This document shows positions 1 through 12,467 of a stretch of DNA of 64,000 nucleotides, one piece after another; within the stretch, counting starts at the first letter, position 1; each line of letters opens with the position of its first letter. The position numbers and the translations under genes were made by a program. The stretch comes from Certhia americana. Its lineage: Eukaryota > Chordata > Aves > Passeriformes > Certhiidae. The notes below the pieces were generated by a model. That model was given only the letters and a program-made list of their open reading frames with translations. It was not told where the DNA came from and searched no databases. Location of the stretch: the NCBI GenBank assembly GCA_018697195.1, contig CM031879.1, positions 48,252,509-48,316,508 of the forward strand, in the 5' to 3' direction.

Positions 1-1123
1 GAGTGAAATATTTCACATAATAAGCAAAACTTAAGAAGTAAGCCAAACACTAGGGATAACAAAACAACAGAAAGAAAAGCAGAAATATTTTGAAATACAT
101 CAGTGCATCCTCATAGAGATGCCCTTTAATCAACCTAGTGCCATTGGATTTGTTCTCTCCTCACCATTTAAGGAGCTCCTTGCATTTTCTGTGCATCATT
201 GTGACATTGATCCTAGCATGCAATGAGTAATTGTGTTTTCTTTTAGTGAAAATTTCCAGCCCCCAGCTTGGTTTCTATAGCCATGTTCTTGTAACCGTTC
301 TTGAGAGGCTGCCTGATATTGTTCCACTTATTCATTAATAACATGTGTTGTGGCTTTTTCTGATGTAAACATTAGCTAGGCTTTCATTAAGTTTTTAATA
401 AACTTGTCCACCACCACATACATTAAATTGAAAAATTATCAATGACCCCTTTTGCAAGTCATTAATGATGACACGCAATTTGACTGATGAATCACGAGTT
501 TGCTGTAGATTTAGGCTATGTTTGTGTCCATCTCAGTGGAGTCTATCCCCTTCTCCATGGAAACTGCTCTGTCTCTGACATCACTAGCCAAAATAGAGCA
601 TGGAGGTTATAAAATCCTGAGGGGGTGTAGGGTGGGGAAGAGTAGAGACAGGCAGAATGAAAATACAATTCAATAAAGGAAACTTCCTTAACGCTTCAGT
701 CACCGGACAGCGCCCCACGCATCGATCAGGCAAAAGGTATCTGAAATCTGAGACATGGGGATATCAGGATTCCAGAGCTCGAGATTTGTATGAGGTTTTT
801 GAAACAATTTGGAAAGCAAAACAATCTGTGACTTCTTTTTGGACTGAGTCATGATGCACTTTATCCTTATGATTTTCTCTTTTGACATCAAAAATCCTCT
901 TCATCACAAGGAGGGTAAAGAGCCTGAAGATGGGAGTCAAAAAAGCTCTTTGCCAGCTAGGGACAGCCACAAGAGAAGGAATCGCAGAATAAGTGTACTA
1001 AAACATATGCCAGTACCACTCAATCTTTATCACAACTTTTATCTGTGGTCTGGGATGCTGTTTTTCTAAAACCCCAGAAATCATGAACTAGATGACAAAA
1101 AAATTAAAATAATTTAAAAAAGG
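1..1123. other. Intergenic DNA, no gene seen
   Basis: AT-rich, CpG-poor sequence. No frame has a recognisable protein or a paired strong acceptor and donor. The stretch around 300-560 is rich in TAAT/ATTA-type homeodomain cores and looks less degenerate than its surroundings, which could mean a conserved noncoding element; that is inference only. Short frames at 657-854 and 851-1069 have no family resemblance. Confidence 0.6.
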
Positions 1124-1245
1124 GAAAAGAAAAGAAAAGAAAAGAAAAGAAAAGAAAAGAAAAGAAAAGAAAAGAAAAGAAAAGAAAAGAAAAGAAAAGA
1201 AAAGAAAAGAAAAGAGAAAAGAAAAGAAAAGAAAAGAGAAAAGAA
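1124..1245. repeat. (GAAAA)n microsatellite
   Basis: About 24 near-perfect copies of a GAAAA pentamer run for roughly 120 bp, with two single-base interruptions (AAAAGAGAAAAG) near the right end. The opposite strand is an uninterrupted frame of Phe/Leu/Ser, which is an artefact of the repeat. Such purine tracts mutate by slippage, so the length probably differs between individuals. Confidence 0.97.
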
Positions 1246-2434
1246 GGCAGACCTTTTACGTTAAAAGAGACAATTATAACAAAAAAGACCAACATGGAGA
1301 TTCAGAACCAGAAGAGAAAAACAAGGAACCCAGGTTTCTCCACTATTAACATTTCATAGCTCAAAGTACAACTGGGGATTTCCCAGGCCCCAGTTTAGTG
1401 TTCTGGAGCCATCAGTGCTGCAATTTGGATGCCACTGGAAGACAGGATTGTTTAAAATATGTACTGAGGGGTGGCATGGGGAAAGGTGAAGAGAATGGGA
1501 GGAAGTTTAGGCAGATCTCTGTTCATTTCAACAGGGCTGTTGGCCTTGGGAGGGTTAAGTGTTTCCAGGGGAATGGAAACTCAGCTCGAGCCTTGTCAGA
1601 GCTGTGACATGACAACACACATAAAATAAACACCAGTGGAGTGTTAAGATAATGCACACACACCAGGCCTGTGCAATGTCGGGATCATTTTAGATCTCTT
1701 CACAAAACTATTACCCCTTTTTGACTTATATTTTTAGCCAGTTTTAAACGACCTGAGGACTGCTTCATTTAGGAGAAAAAGGCTAATAATGGAGCCATGT
1801 ATTTTCTTATTCAGCCCTGCTTTATTTACACTGAAGGTATATGAAACCCTCTTTCTTTGGCCAAAACAGGAATGAAACAGCAGGAAACAGTTGCTTTGTT
1901 CACAATTCTGAGGCAGCATTTAGTCCCCAAACCTTTTTCTCTAGCTTCTCTAATTCCTATGTTTTCTCTTTCTCAGTGCCAGCATTTTTTCCCCCTCATA
2001 AACCAGATGTAGCAGAGGTTTTGTTTATTTTTACTGTAATAAAATGTCTTCTAGGAAATTCAGAAAGCAAGTTGTGCAGTGAACAGCAGAAAGAATGCAA
2101 TGTGAGTTCCTGTGAATTTGTACCCACTGTCCCTGTCTCTATATCCACTCAAGAGCCCAAACAACACAGTGATCACGTGTCTGATCCCCATTTGCAGTTT
2201 GGTTTGACTGCATATTAAACAGGAAAAATAACATTAAATTTATGCTGTGGCCTCCCCCTCAACACATTCCTAGCTTAAATATCTTCACTTGGTGGTTGGT
2301 TTTCATGCAACTTGTAAGAATTCGTTATGTTTGAGGCTTTCACTGTAGAAACTAGGGAGACTGATGGCCAGACTGAGTTGTCTCATGTCTTATTTTCTTA
2401 GGTCAGCCAGATGAAAAACAATAAATAAATCCAC
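1246..2434. other. Intergenic DNA, no gene seen
   Basis: Unremarkable noncoding sequence. A 125-codon frame at 1841-2218 (+) has no recognisable domain, and its composition fits chance. No splice pair or CpG cluster is visible. Confidence 0.55.
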
Positions 2435-2465
<31 letters not shown>

Positions 2466-2540
2466 CAATGAAATAAAGAAAGAAAGAAACAAAAAATGAG
2501 TAAAGAAGAGAGGAAGGCTGAGAGGGAGGGAGGGAGAAGT
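2435..2540. repeat. Poly-T tract followed by purine-rich low-complexity DNA
   Basis: A run of 25 T at 2435-2459 is followed by (GAAA)-like and GGGA-rich sequence to about 2540, including a GAGGGAGGGAGGGAG stretch. No flanking retroposon body could be recognised on either side, so I call it simple repeat rather than a retroposon tail. Confidence 0.85.
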
Positions 2541-5500
2541 ATGGTGAACAAAGGAAAAATTACATTTTAAGATAACGTGAGAGGGGAAAAGAAGACAAGT
2601 AATTGAAAAGAAACAGAGACAAAGAATCAAAAGTAATCTACAGATAATTTAGGTAAAGGAATTTTACACTGTTTATTTTATAAAATGAATTTAAGCTACC
2701 TTGCAAATACAGGTGCAATTAAATTATGTTTCTCTATTAAAGACAAATATTAAAGGAGAAGAAAATTTAGTTATGCCATCTGAAGAAACAGCTGTCAAAT
2801 ATCAGCTGGTTCTGTTTATTTTGGTGAATTTGAGTGAGTTTGGAGTGTTGACTGTAAGCACACCATATTAAATTAAATTATATTAAGAGGATGGGTGACA
2901 TGATTTGGTCCTTTGCCATGACGGTCTTAGCCAGGTGCTTAAACATACATGTTCAAAAATGCTTTTGGCTGCAAGGATGGATATACATCGTGGTCCAAAA
3001 CCCAGAGCTGAGGCTTGGACTGTGTCCAGCAGGAGCCATGGCAGTGGCAGGGAGCTGTTGAAGAGAGGCAGGAGGTCCCAGCCTGGGTTTGTAGCTCAGC
3101 CCCACCTCCATGGGCTGCAGGGCCAAGGAACCTCCAGTCACTACTCTGGTCCCTCTTACCTCTTCGAGATGAGGGTCCCCCAGATGATGCAGAGTATCTG
3201 CTGCCACATGGCTTCAGACCCAGGATAAGGGGGTACAGTGTGGCAAACCACTGTCCCAGCCTCCTGCCCTAATCCATGCAGTGAGGAGCATCCCTTCCTG
3301 CCTCTGTCCCTCTCTGTCCTCCCTCTGACATAGTGGCTGGCCCTGGTCAGCAGAGAGGCTGTGTCACCCCCTGATGGAAACACTCTGCTTCCTTCATGGT
3401 GCTGCACCTGTGAGACAAAGGCTGCACTGGCACTGGCGAGGATGTGCAGAGGTGTCGTAGGTTGTCAGTGGTGTGTGTCCACATGGGACAATGTCTCCAC
3501 TTGCTCCAAAGCTCAGCTGAGAACCTGGCAGACAGCAGGAAGGGGAGTGCAAGCACCCATCATGGGGTGATTCAGATGTCAGCAAGGCAAGCCCAGAGGC
3601 ACAGACATTAGCTCAGGGGTGATGAAGAAATGTCACCATCCCTTTCCAGATCACTGTGTTTCATGGGTGGGCAAATGCTGCAAATGCCAAGTGTAGAACT
3701 CCCACCTCTACTCCTCCATCTTGCACTTTTACCACGCTGTGATGCGTAGCCTGAGCTGTGCAATTCATCACCATGCTGGAACCACTCCATGGGCTCACAG
3801 AAAGCTGCACCTAGCAAGGAGTAATGGAGTATACCAGTATTTCTGAATTAGTGAAGAGGAATGGCACAGGTGACAAGAATCAGCCCAAGAGCCTAGCCCC
3901 AGTTAACACTGCAGCTGGATCCAGCTAAAGGAGCAGAAAGGGTTTATGGGTTTTCACCTCCAGAAGTGAGCAGGCAGTCTGGCTACCCTTTTAAGGTAGA
4001 GATGGAGCTCTTTTTCTAGAATGATCAGAGAATGTTACTGCCCATTTCAGATGATGGGCAGAAAATGTTTTGCTCTTTAGGTTCAACTGTCCTGTTACTC
4101 TTCCGTGTTTCAGATGAAGCAGTTTTCAAGGTGCTTAATTTTGTGCTGACATGGCTCATGCACTCATTGGCACAGAGCTTCCTGGAGGCCTGAGCAGCTT
4201 CATCAGGTCCCCACATCCCACAAGAGCTTCCAGAGAGGGAGCTTCCCACTGCTTCCTATAAATCGTCGGTCTCTCTGTTGTCCTGGGTTGAATTGCAGAT
4301 ATATCAAGTGGTGAGTGTGGGTTTTCCCCAGCCATGTGACAATGAATAAACCCTGCCTGTGTGATTCAGATCATGCAGATGCTGTATGATCTGAGCAAGG
4401 ATGCAGGGGCTGATGCGTAGGTTGGAAGAACATGGAAGAACCTACAAACTGGTGTCCTTCTTAGCAGGCAGGGAGGCTGGTGCTGGTTAAAACACACTTG
4501 TTTTCTCCAGAAGTGGTTTTCTGTGTCATACTGTGCCCTGAAGTTTGATTAAGGAGACACAGAGTGATTCAGGTTTCAGAGCGTTCGCATTTGTTTTCAG
4601 TACTGTGGGCCAGGCGAGAAAGATGGGGTGGGTCCTGACTAAGTCCTACAGGATTCAGCTCTAACAAGGAAATGACAAGGAAGGCAGTGAAATTATCTTA
4701 ACTATGGAGTTTAAAGATTCCCTGGTGATTTTTGGCAGCTGTAGTCAATCATCCCCTGCAGCAACAGACACACTTCTGAGCATGGTGTGGGAACGGCGCT
4801 GCTGCCTGATTGTGATGAGCACTCCTTGCTGTGGAGGGCCAAGTGCTATTTGGTTGTGGGGAAGGTGCTTTGGGAGGCAGGGGACATCAGCCTGCTCATA
4901 GGTAGAGGATGTGATAGGCAGAGGACGTGATACTGGCAGTGGCTCCCTGCCATTGGACCCAAGTTGTAGCTATTACTGCAGATAATTACAGGTGTTTCAA
5001 GTTTGTCAGTGTGCTTTTTCCAGAACTGTGTGTCTTAGCACATTTCAAAAGAAGAAAGCAACCCACAATAAGCATGCTAATTAGCAAGTGGCAGCGATGA
5101 GAGACACCAAAGAGATGCTGGAGGAAAAATAATGCCACAAATGGTTCACAGGATTGCACATTTCGGCTCTGAGCCAGATTCAGACCCTTCAGTCAGACTC
5201 CTGGCTTAGCGGGGGTCATTTCTAGCCTTTGAAGTCACATTTTTTGCTGGCACCTTTGTGTGATGAAGATGAGCCCACACTGCAATCCCTGATGTGAAGA
5301 ATGGGATGCAGATGGGATAGCACAAAGTCACTGCTGTGACAGAACTGAGCAGTGAGAGCCTGCAAGCCCTGGGGTGGGCAGGCACTGCCTGGGGACGTGG
5401 CACCCAGGGTATGGCTGTGGCTCTGGGTGCTGCTGGTTGCCCTTGCTTTGAGCAACAATGCCCTTGGTCAAGCCAGGTCATGTACCGCAGGTCCCGGTTG

Positions 5501-6311
5501 GAAACCTGACTCCTTGGAATTCCAGGAGGCTGCTAGGACTGTTCCTGGCTGGAGGAAGTGGCACCGCACTTCAGAAATTAATCACAGAGTCTTCTCTTTT
5601 AAATTCCTATAAACCACTTAAAATCCACCCTCCTTTGCCTTCTTTTTCTGGGCTCTCTCCCAAGTGATTTCTCAGAATTTCCATGAAAATTAACTCACAG
5701 CATAATGGAAACAGAATTAAAAAATACATCCCATCTTTCTTCTTGATGACCGAAGCTTTTTTAAGGTGAGGGTGTCATGATGGATGAGTGAGGAACTTCA
5801 TTTCCATTTTAATTTCAAACTTCAATGGAGTGGGTCACCTGCTTCATTTTATGAATGAGGCATTGTGCTGAAAGTTATTACCTCTAAGCTTGGCTGCATT
5901 AAAAGTGCATTACATTAACTTCAAATCTCTTCACGTTATATTTAAACTCTAGGTGTGCCTACTGAGTGGATTTTTCAAAGCTACTGTTAGCCCAGCAAAG
6001 CCAGTCTGTCTTGGGGAGCTGCCCCAGTTGCCAAAGATGAAAGAAGCTGTATAAAAATCTGTTTTAAATGGTAGAAATCAAAGCCATGGCTTGGTCTGAA
6101 TGAAAGAGAATTCTTCTTAGTGTGTCTTTTCACTGGGATGAATACTGGAGAGGTAGAGGGGATTATTTGGGTCAAACTGAAGTAGAAAGTTTTACATATA
6201 TTTTTCTCAAAATAAAATGTGAAAACCTGAAAGTAAAGGTGTTTCAGGTCATCCTGAAGCCTTTTTGCTCAGGCCAAGAGAAAACATTGTCTTCTGAATC
6301 TTCTGTACATC
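2541..6311. other. Intergenic DNA with a GC-richer block
   Basis: No gene is recognised. From about 2900 to 3800 the sequence is GC-richer and several overlapping frames of 60-107 codons are open on both strands. They look like low stop density rather than coding sequence. A short imperfect tandem duplication of 16 bp lies at 4901-4932 (GGTAGAGGATGTGATA then GGCAGAGGACGTGATA). Confidence 0.5.
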
Positions 6312-6335
6312 TTTTTTTTTTTTTTTTTTTTTTTT
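6312..6335. repeat. Poly-T tract
   Basis: Run of about 24 T with no recognisable retroposon next to it. Confidence 0.9.
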
Positions 6336-8495
6336 AAATACAAGCCTGCTAGTCAACTATCCCACTGTTTTGGAATCCAGTGATTGGAATGCTGTTTGAA
6401 AGTCTGAAGTCAGTCAGAAAGTGATTTAGGCTTTTCCAAAATGGAACACCTCATTTTGCACATGTCTAAGTGACAGTGCATGGCATTTTCAAAATTCCAC
6501 CTTCTCTTCACAACTTTTTTTTTTTCCCCAGCCAAAATTATTTGTTGATTTTGACTGAATTTTGCAAGTAGTTCCATTTAGTGCTTGTCAAAACATTTTC
6601 CAGATGATCTAGTTGTGCCGGGGTGAGAGGCCAGGAGGAGACATGGGATGCAGCAAGGGCTGTGTGAGGAAGGAACAGAGGGCAGAGGTGGGAATGGTTG
6701 AGCAGGGGCACAGCTGGCTCTGGCCACTGTCCTCATTGTAGATGCTTAAATTCAGCAAATGGGATGTCACAACCACTCAGGGGAGAAGTGGGAGGGAAAC
6801 CTGGAGTGCAGACGGCTCCAGGAGAAGAGCTGAGGGGAAAGAGAGAAGGAGTTAATTGGAACAACCAGAGTAAACCATGAATGTATTCTCTGATGACAGT
6901 AGAGCTACACTAATTCATCATAGCTCAGTAAGGAACTGAATGCAACAAAAGTGATTTAAAGCAGACCCAGAGCCTATGCAGATGGACACGCAGAGGGTTA
7001 AGCTCAGCCAGCTGAGCAACGTCTTTGCCTGAAGTTGGCCAAAACAGGAATGGGGAGAGGGTGAGCTCCAAAATGCTGGCTCAGATTTTTTTGCCCGTTA
7101 GACCGCCAGTAGACTGTGAGCCCTTAATCTCACTTGCAATGAAGCAGGCTGTGCATGCATTGCTATGCCTATGGTGACTGCAGAAGCCAAGCCCCTGGAG
7201 CGGGAGGTGTGCAGTGCCATGTGCTCTGTGGCTCCACGTGAACAACGCCCTGAGAGCATGGACAGTAGCCCTCAAACTCACTTCTGCCCTTACATAACAC
7301 CATGCTTCTTGGAGGTAAAGCTTCTGTGTTTAGACACTGGCTGTGTTTCTTCAGAGCCCAGGGTGTGAGCCCGGCTGGCTGTGTTTTTCTGTGATATTTA
7401 AGGAGAAGAGACATCCATGGGAAAGAGTACTCACCCACAGGGCTGGGGGAAGCTCACATATTTTAGATATTCCTCAAGGATGCAGAAGATATCTAGGGGT
7501 AAAGGAAGCCTGGCAGATTTGGACTTTCGCAAGCAGTGGTGGTGGGAGGCATGACAATAGAGGCTGGTGATTAAATTGTGAAACTTAAATTGCCTCACTC
7601 TTCCTTGCAGCAGGCCAGGTGTCCCATACCTTGTGTGTAGGGCACAATACTCTGGCTGTGTCCTTCCCCAAAGTCCTCCTGGGCCAGATGGAGCTGACTG
7701 TCCTGTGTGTCTTCTGATTCATTGTGCCTGGGTGGGAGAGGCACTGCAGTACCACACTGCCACAGGAAATACACCAGCCTCCACAGCTGCTGTTTCCCAT
7801 TGCAGCCCCTTTTCCATCCTTCCCAATATGCTGGATATGTCTGTCATCACATAACAGGATCCCTCTAGCATTACACAGGAGGACACTTGAGAGATCTGGG
7901 CAAGGAAGATAGGGGAATTTTCAGGAAGGAGGGGGAACACATAGTACTCATCTCTACAGAGCTAATTGGAGACAGTTATTGCAAGCTCTTGTTTCTCCTC
8001 TGCATAGAGGAATAACTGTGTAGGTCTTCAGCTAGAGTAAATCAGCATTGCTGCTCAGCACACACGAGTTGTTTCTCCTCTGTCAGTAAACTGAGAGCAT
8101 CCTTCTCAGTTCAACATGAGATCAAAATCCTTAAATCCCTGATGGTGCCATTGATCTAGTCACTCTCTTTGGCTTTGTCCTCTGTATTCTGCCTTTAGTT
8201 CCCTGTTTCTCATAGGTGCCCTTTCCTTTTATGAATGCTTAGGGATTAGGGGACCTTGCTATGGACAGAGTGCAGGACAAACCTGACAAATACAAGTGAC
8301 CATTGGATTTGAAACCACACATTTCAGACCATAATGGTCCAGCAGGTAGGGAATGCTTTGCCAGAATGTTGATGCTGTCTGGATGCTGAACTGCTGGTAT
8401 CTTCTGTTTACCTAAAACTGCTGAGCCTCGCTGACAGATTTCTTCCTTCACTATAGATATTTGCTAAATATAGTCATATTAAAACTGAAGGGTTT

Positions 8496-8528
<33 letters not shown>

Positions 8529-10310
8529 AGAAAAGAGTAATAATCAAACCCTCAACAATGCAAGGGATTACAGGTTTAAGAGGGTCTTTACAAAAGAGGC
8601 TGAATTTAGGGAGTGCTAATACTTTCCCCTGCCAGCCACTCATTCAAACACAGCCTTGGTCCTTAGTAACTGGAAGTGGTTCCTGCCTGATGGATTTTCA
8701 TTGAGTGACATAAATAGAGGTGAAATGGAGAGGATCCTTGACACAATGGCCAGATGCCCACATGACAGCACCCCAGTATAATTTTCAATGGAATTGAATG
8801 GTTCAAATGTATTATGAATGGCACCTTTTTCACATGTTCTAAGCATTTTCCTCCACAGTCCTCTCCTGGTGGTGAGTAGCTTGCCTTCCCACTATCACAG
8901 CTGTAGCTTTTTTGTGGGTAAGTGGAAGATTTCACTCTTGTGGGCTGCCAATTAGGTGGCTTTCAGTACCAGCTAGAGTCAGAGGAATGATTAAATAAAG
9001 TGCAGCCTTTTGTCCTGTCCTTTGCGAAAGGAACTATCAACTATTTCAGAGGAGAATAAAGACTTATCCCACCTCCTGCAGTACAAACGATGAACAGACT
9101 AACTTTCAAAATGTTAGAAATAGATATTGGTTTACCATGATTCTCGTTTCCCATTTAAAGAGATAACTTCCCTTTTTTTTTTTTCTTTTTTTTTATGAAC
9201 CCTGTCATTTTATTTCAGTGTTTTGGCTGTCTCCTGAACCCCTGTTTACAGTGTTAGCACAAGCTAGTGACCAGTTTTAGCCTAGCTCTTACAAAATAGA
9301 CATTTCTTTTCCTGATGCTTGGCACAACTGTATAATTTTCTTTCCTCAGAAATATAATAATATCTTTAATAGGGGACTGACATTCAGGTATCAAGAGACT
9401 TTCTAAATTCTGGTCAGATGAAACCCAAGCTACTGATGATTTATGGCCATTTGCAAGTACCTTCTCAAAGAGCAGTGTCCAGACTGCTCATGTCCTGGTC
9501 CTATTCCAGTCTGATAAACTTTAACTGCAGTTTGCGATGGAATTTTTTTGTTTTTTTTTTTTACTCTGGAGAACCTTAAAGCTCTCTCCAGACTGTAACG
9601 CAGATGTCACATCTCATACCAGATGTGAATTTCCTGAAGTAAATCCTGCTGTGTGTGGAGAGGACTAATGTAAAACCTTTGAAGTCAGTAGCAAAACCTG
9701 CTATTGACACTGGATCACATATCTATGGGCTGTAAAGATATTTGCACGTTCTTTGGGATAGGAAGGCTACATAGATCCAGAACATCCCTGCAGGCCAGTA
9801 CAAGTGTCTGCAATTCATTTGAGACAGAAATCAGCCTGCAGTCATCAATGGGAGATATATTTCTGAATAAATACATATAGTAAATATATTTTTTCATCCC
9901 CAGAAGTTCTTTAAAGGGAAAATATTCTTCTATTCCTGCATTGATATGAATCTGTTGGGAGATGGGTCTCTCTCTTCAGCTTCAGCAATGACAAAAAATA
10001 CACAGCAAAGTGCTAAATGACAAGCAACCTCCCCCAAGGACTAGTTTCAACTCAGATGATTTACCCCTGAAAAAATATCCTCAGTTTCAGTGGAAGGGCA
10101 TGAGGCATGAAAACATTAAAAAAAACCCAAAACCTTCTTTGGAAAGTTCCTGACCAGGAATTTTGTTACAGAGAATTCTAAGCACAGGCTGCTACTGAGA
10201 AGGAGACTAGGAGGTATTTGGCTCCTGCCAGGCATTGTTTCTTAGTTTGATTAAGCTCTTAATCTTGTGTATCCTCTGTGAGTATCAAGCTCCAGAAAAC
10301 TGCCTTATTC
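6336..10310. other. Intergenic DNA, no gene seen
   Basis: No recognisable protein, RNA gene or transposon. Simple sequence includes a (GTTTT)n tract at 8499-8528 and T-rich stretches near 9170-9194 and 9540-9562. Open frames are short and unrelated to known families. Confidence 0.5.
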
Positions 10311-10389
10311 AGATGCCTAAAGGGAAATAAGATTCAACTTCAAACAAACAACAATCACTGCTCCATTTTTGATCATAATCTGGGGGGAA

Positions 10390-10647
10390 ATGTATCATGA
10401 AGCATCGTGGCTCGATACCTCAAAAAATCAAGTTTGGGAGTCAGAATTTAAGAATCTGTCAAAACTAATCACTTCAAATAATGCTGCGATAGAAGATTGG
10501 ACTCACCACAAGAAGCATTTGCAGCAGGAGATAAAAAGATTACATGCTGAATGGTCTGATGTGAATAGGAAAGATGCTATTCTTAAAGCCCTAAGCTCCC
10601 AGGATGCAGTATTACAGCTTTGGACTGAAATGGTAAAGCTAAACTAG
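10390..10647 (+). CDS. Orphan 85-codon frame, helix-rich, unrecognised
   Basis: I do not recognise this protein. From an ATG at 10390 (G at -3) the frame runs 85 residues to a TAG at 10645-10647. It is unlike the surrounding chance frames: rich in charged residues and Trp, with heptad-like spacing that suggests amphipathic helices (for example HLQQEIKRLHAEW and AVLQLWTEMVKLN). The frame stays open upstream to a TAA at 10318-10320, so it could also be the end of a longer coding exon or a decayed retrocopy. No good splice acceptor lies in frame; a CAG at 10308-10310 would put the ATG after a short leader. The pattern loosely recalls spectrin-like or coiled-coil segments, but that is inference. 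It may still be a chance frame. Confidence 0.22.
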   Translation: MYHEASWLDTSKNQVWESEFKNLSKLITSNNAAIEDWTHHKKHLQQEIKRLHAEWSDVNRKDAILKALSSQDAVLQLWTEMVKLN

Positions 10648-12013
10648 AACTGTGCACTGATAATGTCAGAGCAATCAGCCTCTGGGATGAGAGCAGAATT
10701 CCTACTTCAAAACCAAGTTTTTTGTTGAATTTGGGTTATTAGTATTTAAAACAGCAGCAATTAGTCACTGAATCCAAGAGGCATTGTGCTGGGCTTTATT
10801 CTGTGCTTTATAGTGAGGAGCTGGTGCCCCAAGGACTATAAATGTGTGAACAGACAAAACAGAAATATGTATGGAGGGGACACAGAGAAGGAATATGAAT
10901 GCTTAATATCAAATCAGCATCACAGCCAAAAATACAACCCAGGGTTGTAATCTGCTGCCTGCTTCAGCCAAAACTGCCCAAAACTGCTTTCCCTGAGAAT
11001 TCACTTTACAACCAAAAGAATCTCATCTCCATGAGACTTTATCCTGGTGGGAACAGGGAAGCAAATGCCAGCGGCTGTGATAAGGTAAATTCCATGGGTT
11101 AATCACCTGTTCTGCATTTACATCTGAAATGAAAAGCCTTTGGAATGAAGCCTTTGCAAAGAGACATTCCTAAGGGAGCTGGAAGTGAGGCCAGGTCTTC
11201 TGAGGACACATGTGAGTACCTTTTCAGGGAATTAAAAAACACCTGTTCAGATGCTCAGACATCTAAAGAATAGTGGCTATCAGCTGCAGTGAAACTCTGG
11301 GCTGGCAGACTGCATTCAAATCTAGTCAAGCCATGTTCAGGAAAGGAGAATCCAGCAGGCAGAGGAAGGAGTTTCCTGGGGAAAAAGGAGATGCTGTCAT
11401 ACAAGGAGACCACAACAACCTATCTCTTGAGTCTGGCTTCAGCTAAACACAGCAGGAGGAAAATATCGGGTTGGGAAAAGGAGCTGTTCCAGATGCAGGA
11501 CAATGTTGAAAAGTGGTAAATGAACAAAAGTTTTCCAGAAATCATTTAACCTTTCAGTAGCCTCTGCTGAGAGGGCTAGTGATAAAAAAACAAAAAAACC
11601 TAGCAATGCTCTTAAAGTGAAGCTTGTGAACTGAGTATTGCAATGCACTTTGCTATGGAAAAGGGAATAGAGTTAATTGGTCCTCCCAGGCCTTTGTTCT
11701 AAGAAGATACTGCTGTCCTTCATATGATACTTTTATAGAAAAAAGCAATGAATTTTTTAAAAAGCTCTGCCTTCCACAGAAATCTTGTAAAGTCTCTTTG
11801 CTGTTGCAACATCATGGCATATTTTATAAATGTGGGAATATCTGATAACTTCTTGAAGAGGCTCTTGTGATCATTGAGTCATTTAGTCTTTCTTATTTTT
11901 CAGCTGTCCATTTAACATTTTAAAGAATTATACTTCTCAAACCTGAATCCTTTTAGGCAAAAAAGACCCAAGTTCCCCTAAAATTCAGGAATCAGGAAGA
12001 ACAAAGCTCCCCA
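10648..12013. other. Intergenic DNA, no gene seen
   Basis: No gene, RNA or transposon recognised up to the left edge of the solo LTR at 12014. Confidence 0.5.
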
Positions 12014-12467
12014 TGATGCCTTTTCAAGGCTGACCTGGAACAGAGACTAGACAGAGCAAAAGGATAAAGTAGGTATTTATTAAAAGGCCTCAATGGGTAC
12101 ACCTGGGCTGCACAAGAGTCCAGCTGGACCACACCCAAGATGCGCCCAAAATGGTCAAAAAATGGACACCTGATCACAAGGTCTCACACTTGTGAATTCT
12201 GATCCATTAGCGTTTTGGAGTCAATGGTCCAACTATAGTTTCAGGTTATGAAGCTCCATCCTCCTTGCTTTTCCTTCTCATTTCACCGTTGTTTGTTTTC
12301 TTGGGCCTGAAATTTGTATCGGTTGTCCTTGGTACCACGCTAGAAAAGGAATAGTTTTGTCTACCTACTCTGTGAAGAGAGTTTAGTAGCACTTAATATG
12401 AAACCAAAACTACCCCCTAGCACAGCACAGAATCTAAAAAATATGAAAGCTAAAACTTAAGGCATCA
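12014..12467 (-). mobile_element. Solo LTR of an endogenous retrovirus
   Basis: A 454-bp element begins TGATGCCTT and ends AAGGCATCA, a perfect 9-bp terminal inverted repeat with the TG...CA ends typical of LTRs. The 4-bp sequence CCCA lies immediately outside both ends (12010-12013 and 12468-12471), which fits a target-site duplication. On the minus strand an AATAAA signal (complement of 12076-12081) sits about 60 bp from the 3' end, as expected for an R/U5 boundary, so the LTR is read on the minus strand. No gag, pol or env sequence flanks it, so it is a solo LTR left by recombination. Its sequence resembles LTRs I associate with songbird genomes; that family assignment is from memory and tentative. 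Confidence 0.8.

Noticed and set aside
1104..1295. Minus-strand Phe/Leu-rich frame
   Set aside because: It is a translation of the (GAAAA)n microsatellite.
2435..2459. Poly-T tract as the tail of a minus-strand SINE or processed pseudogene
   Set aside because: No retroposon body or target duplication could be seen beside it.
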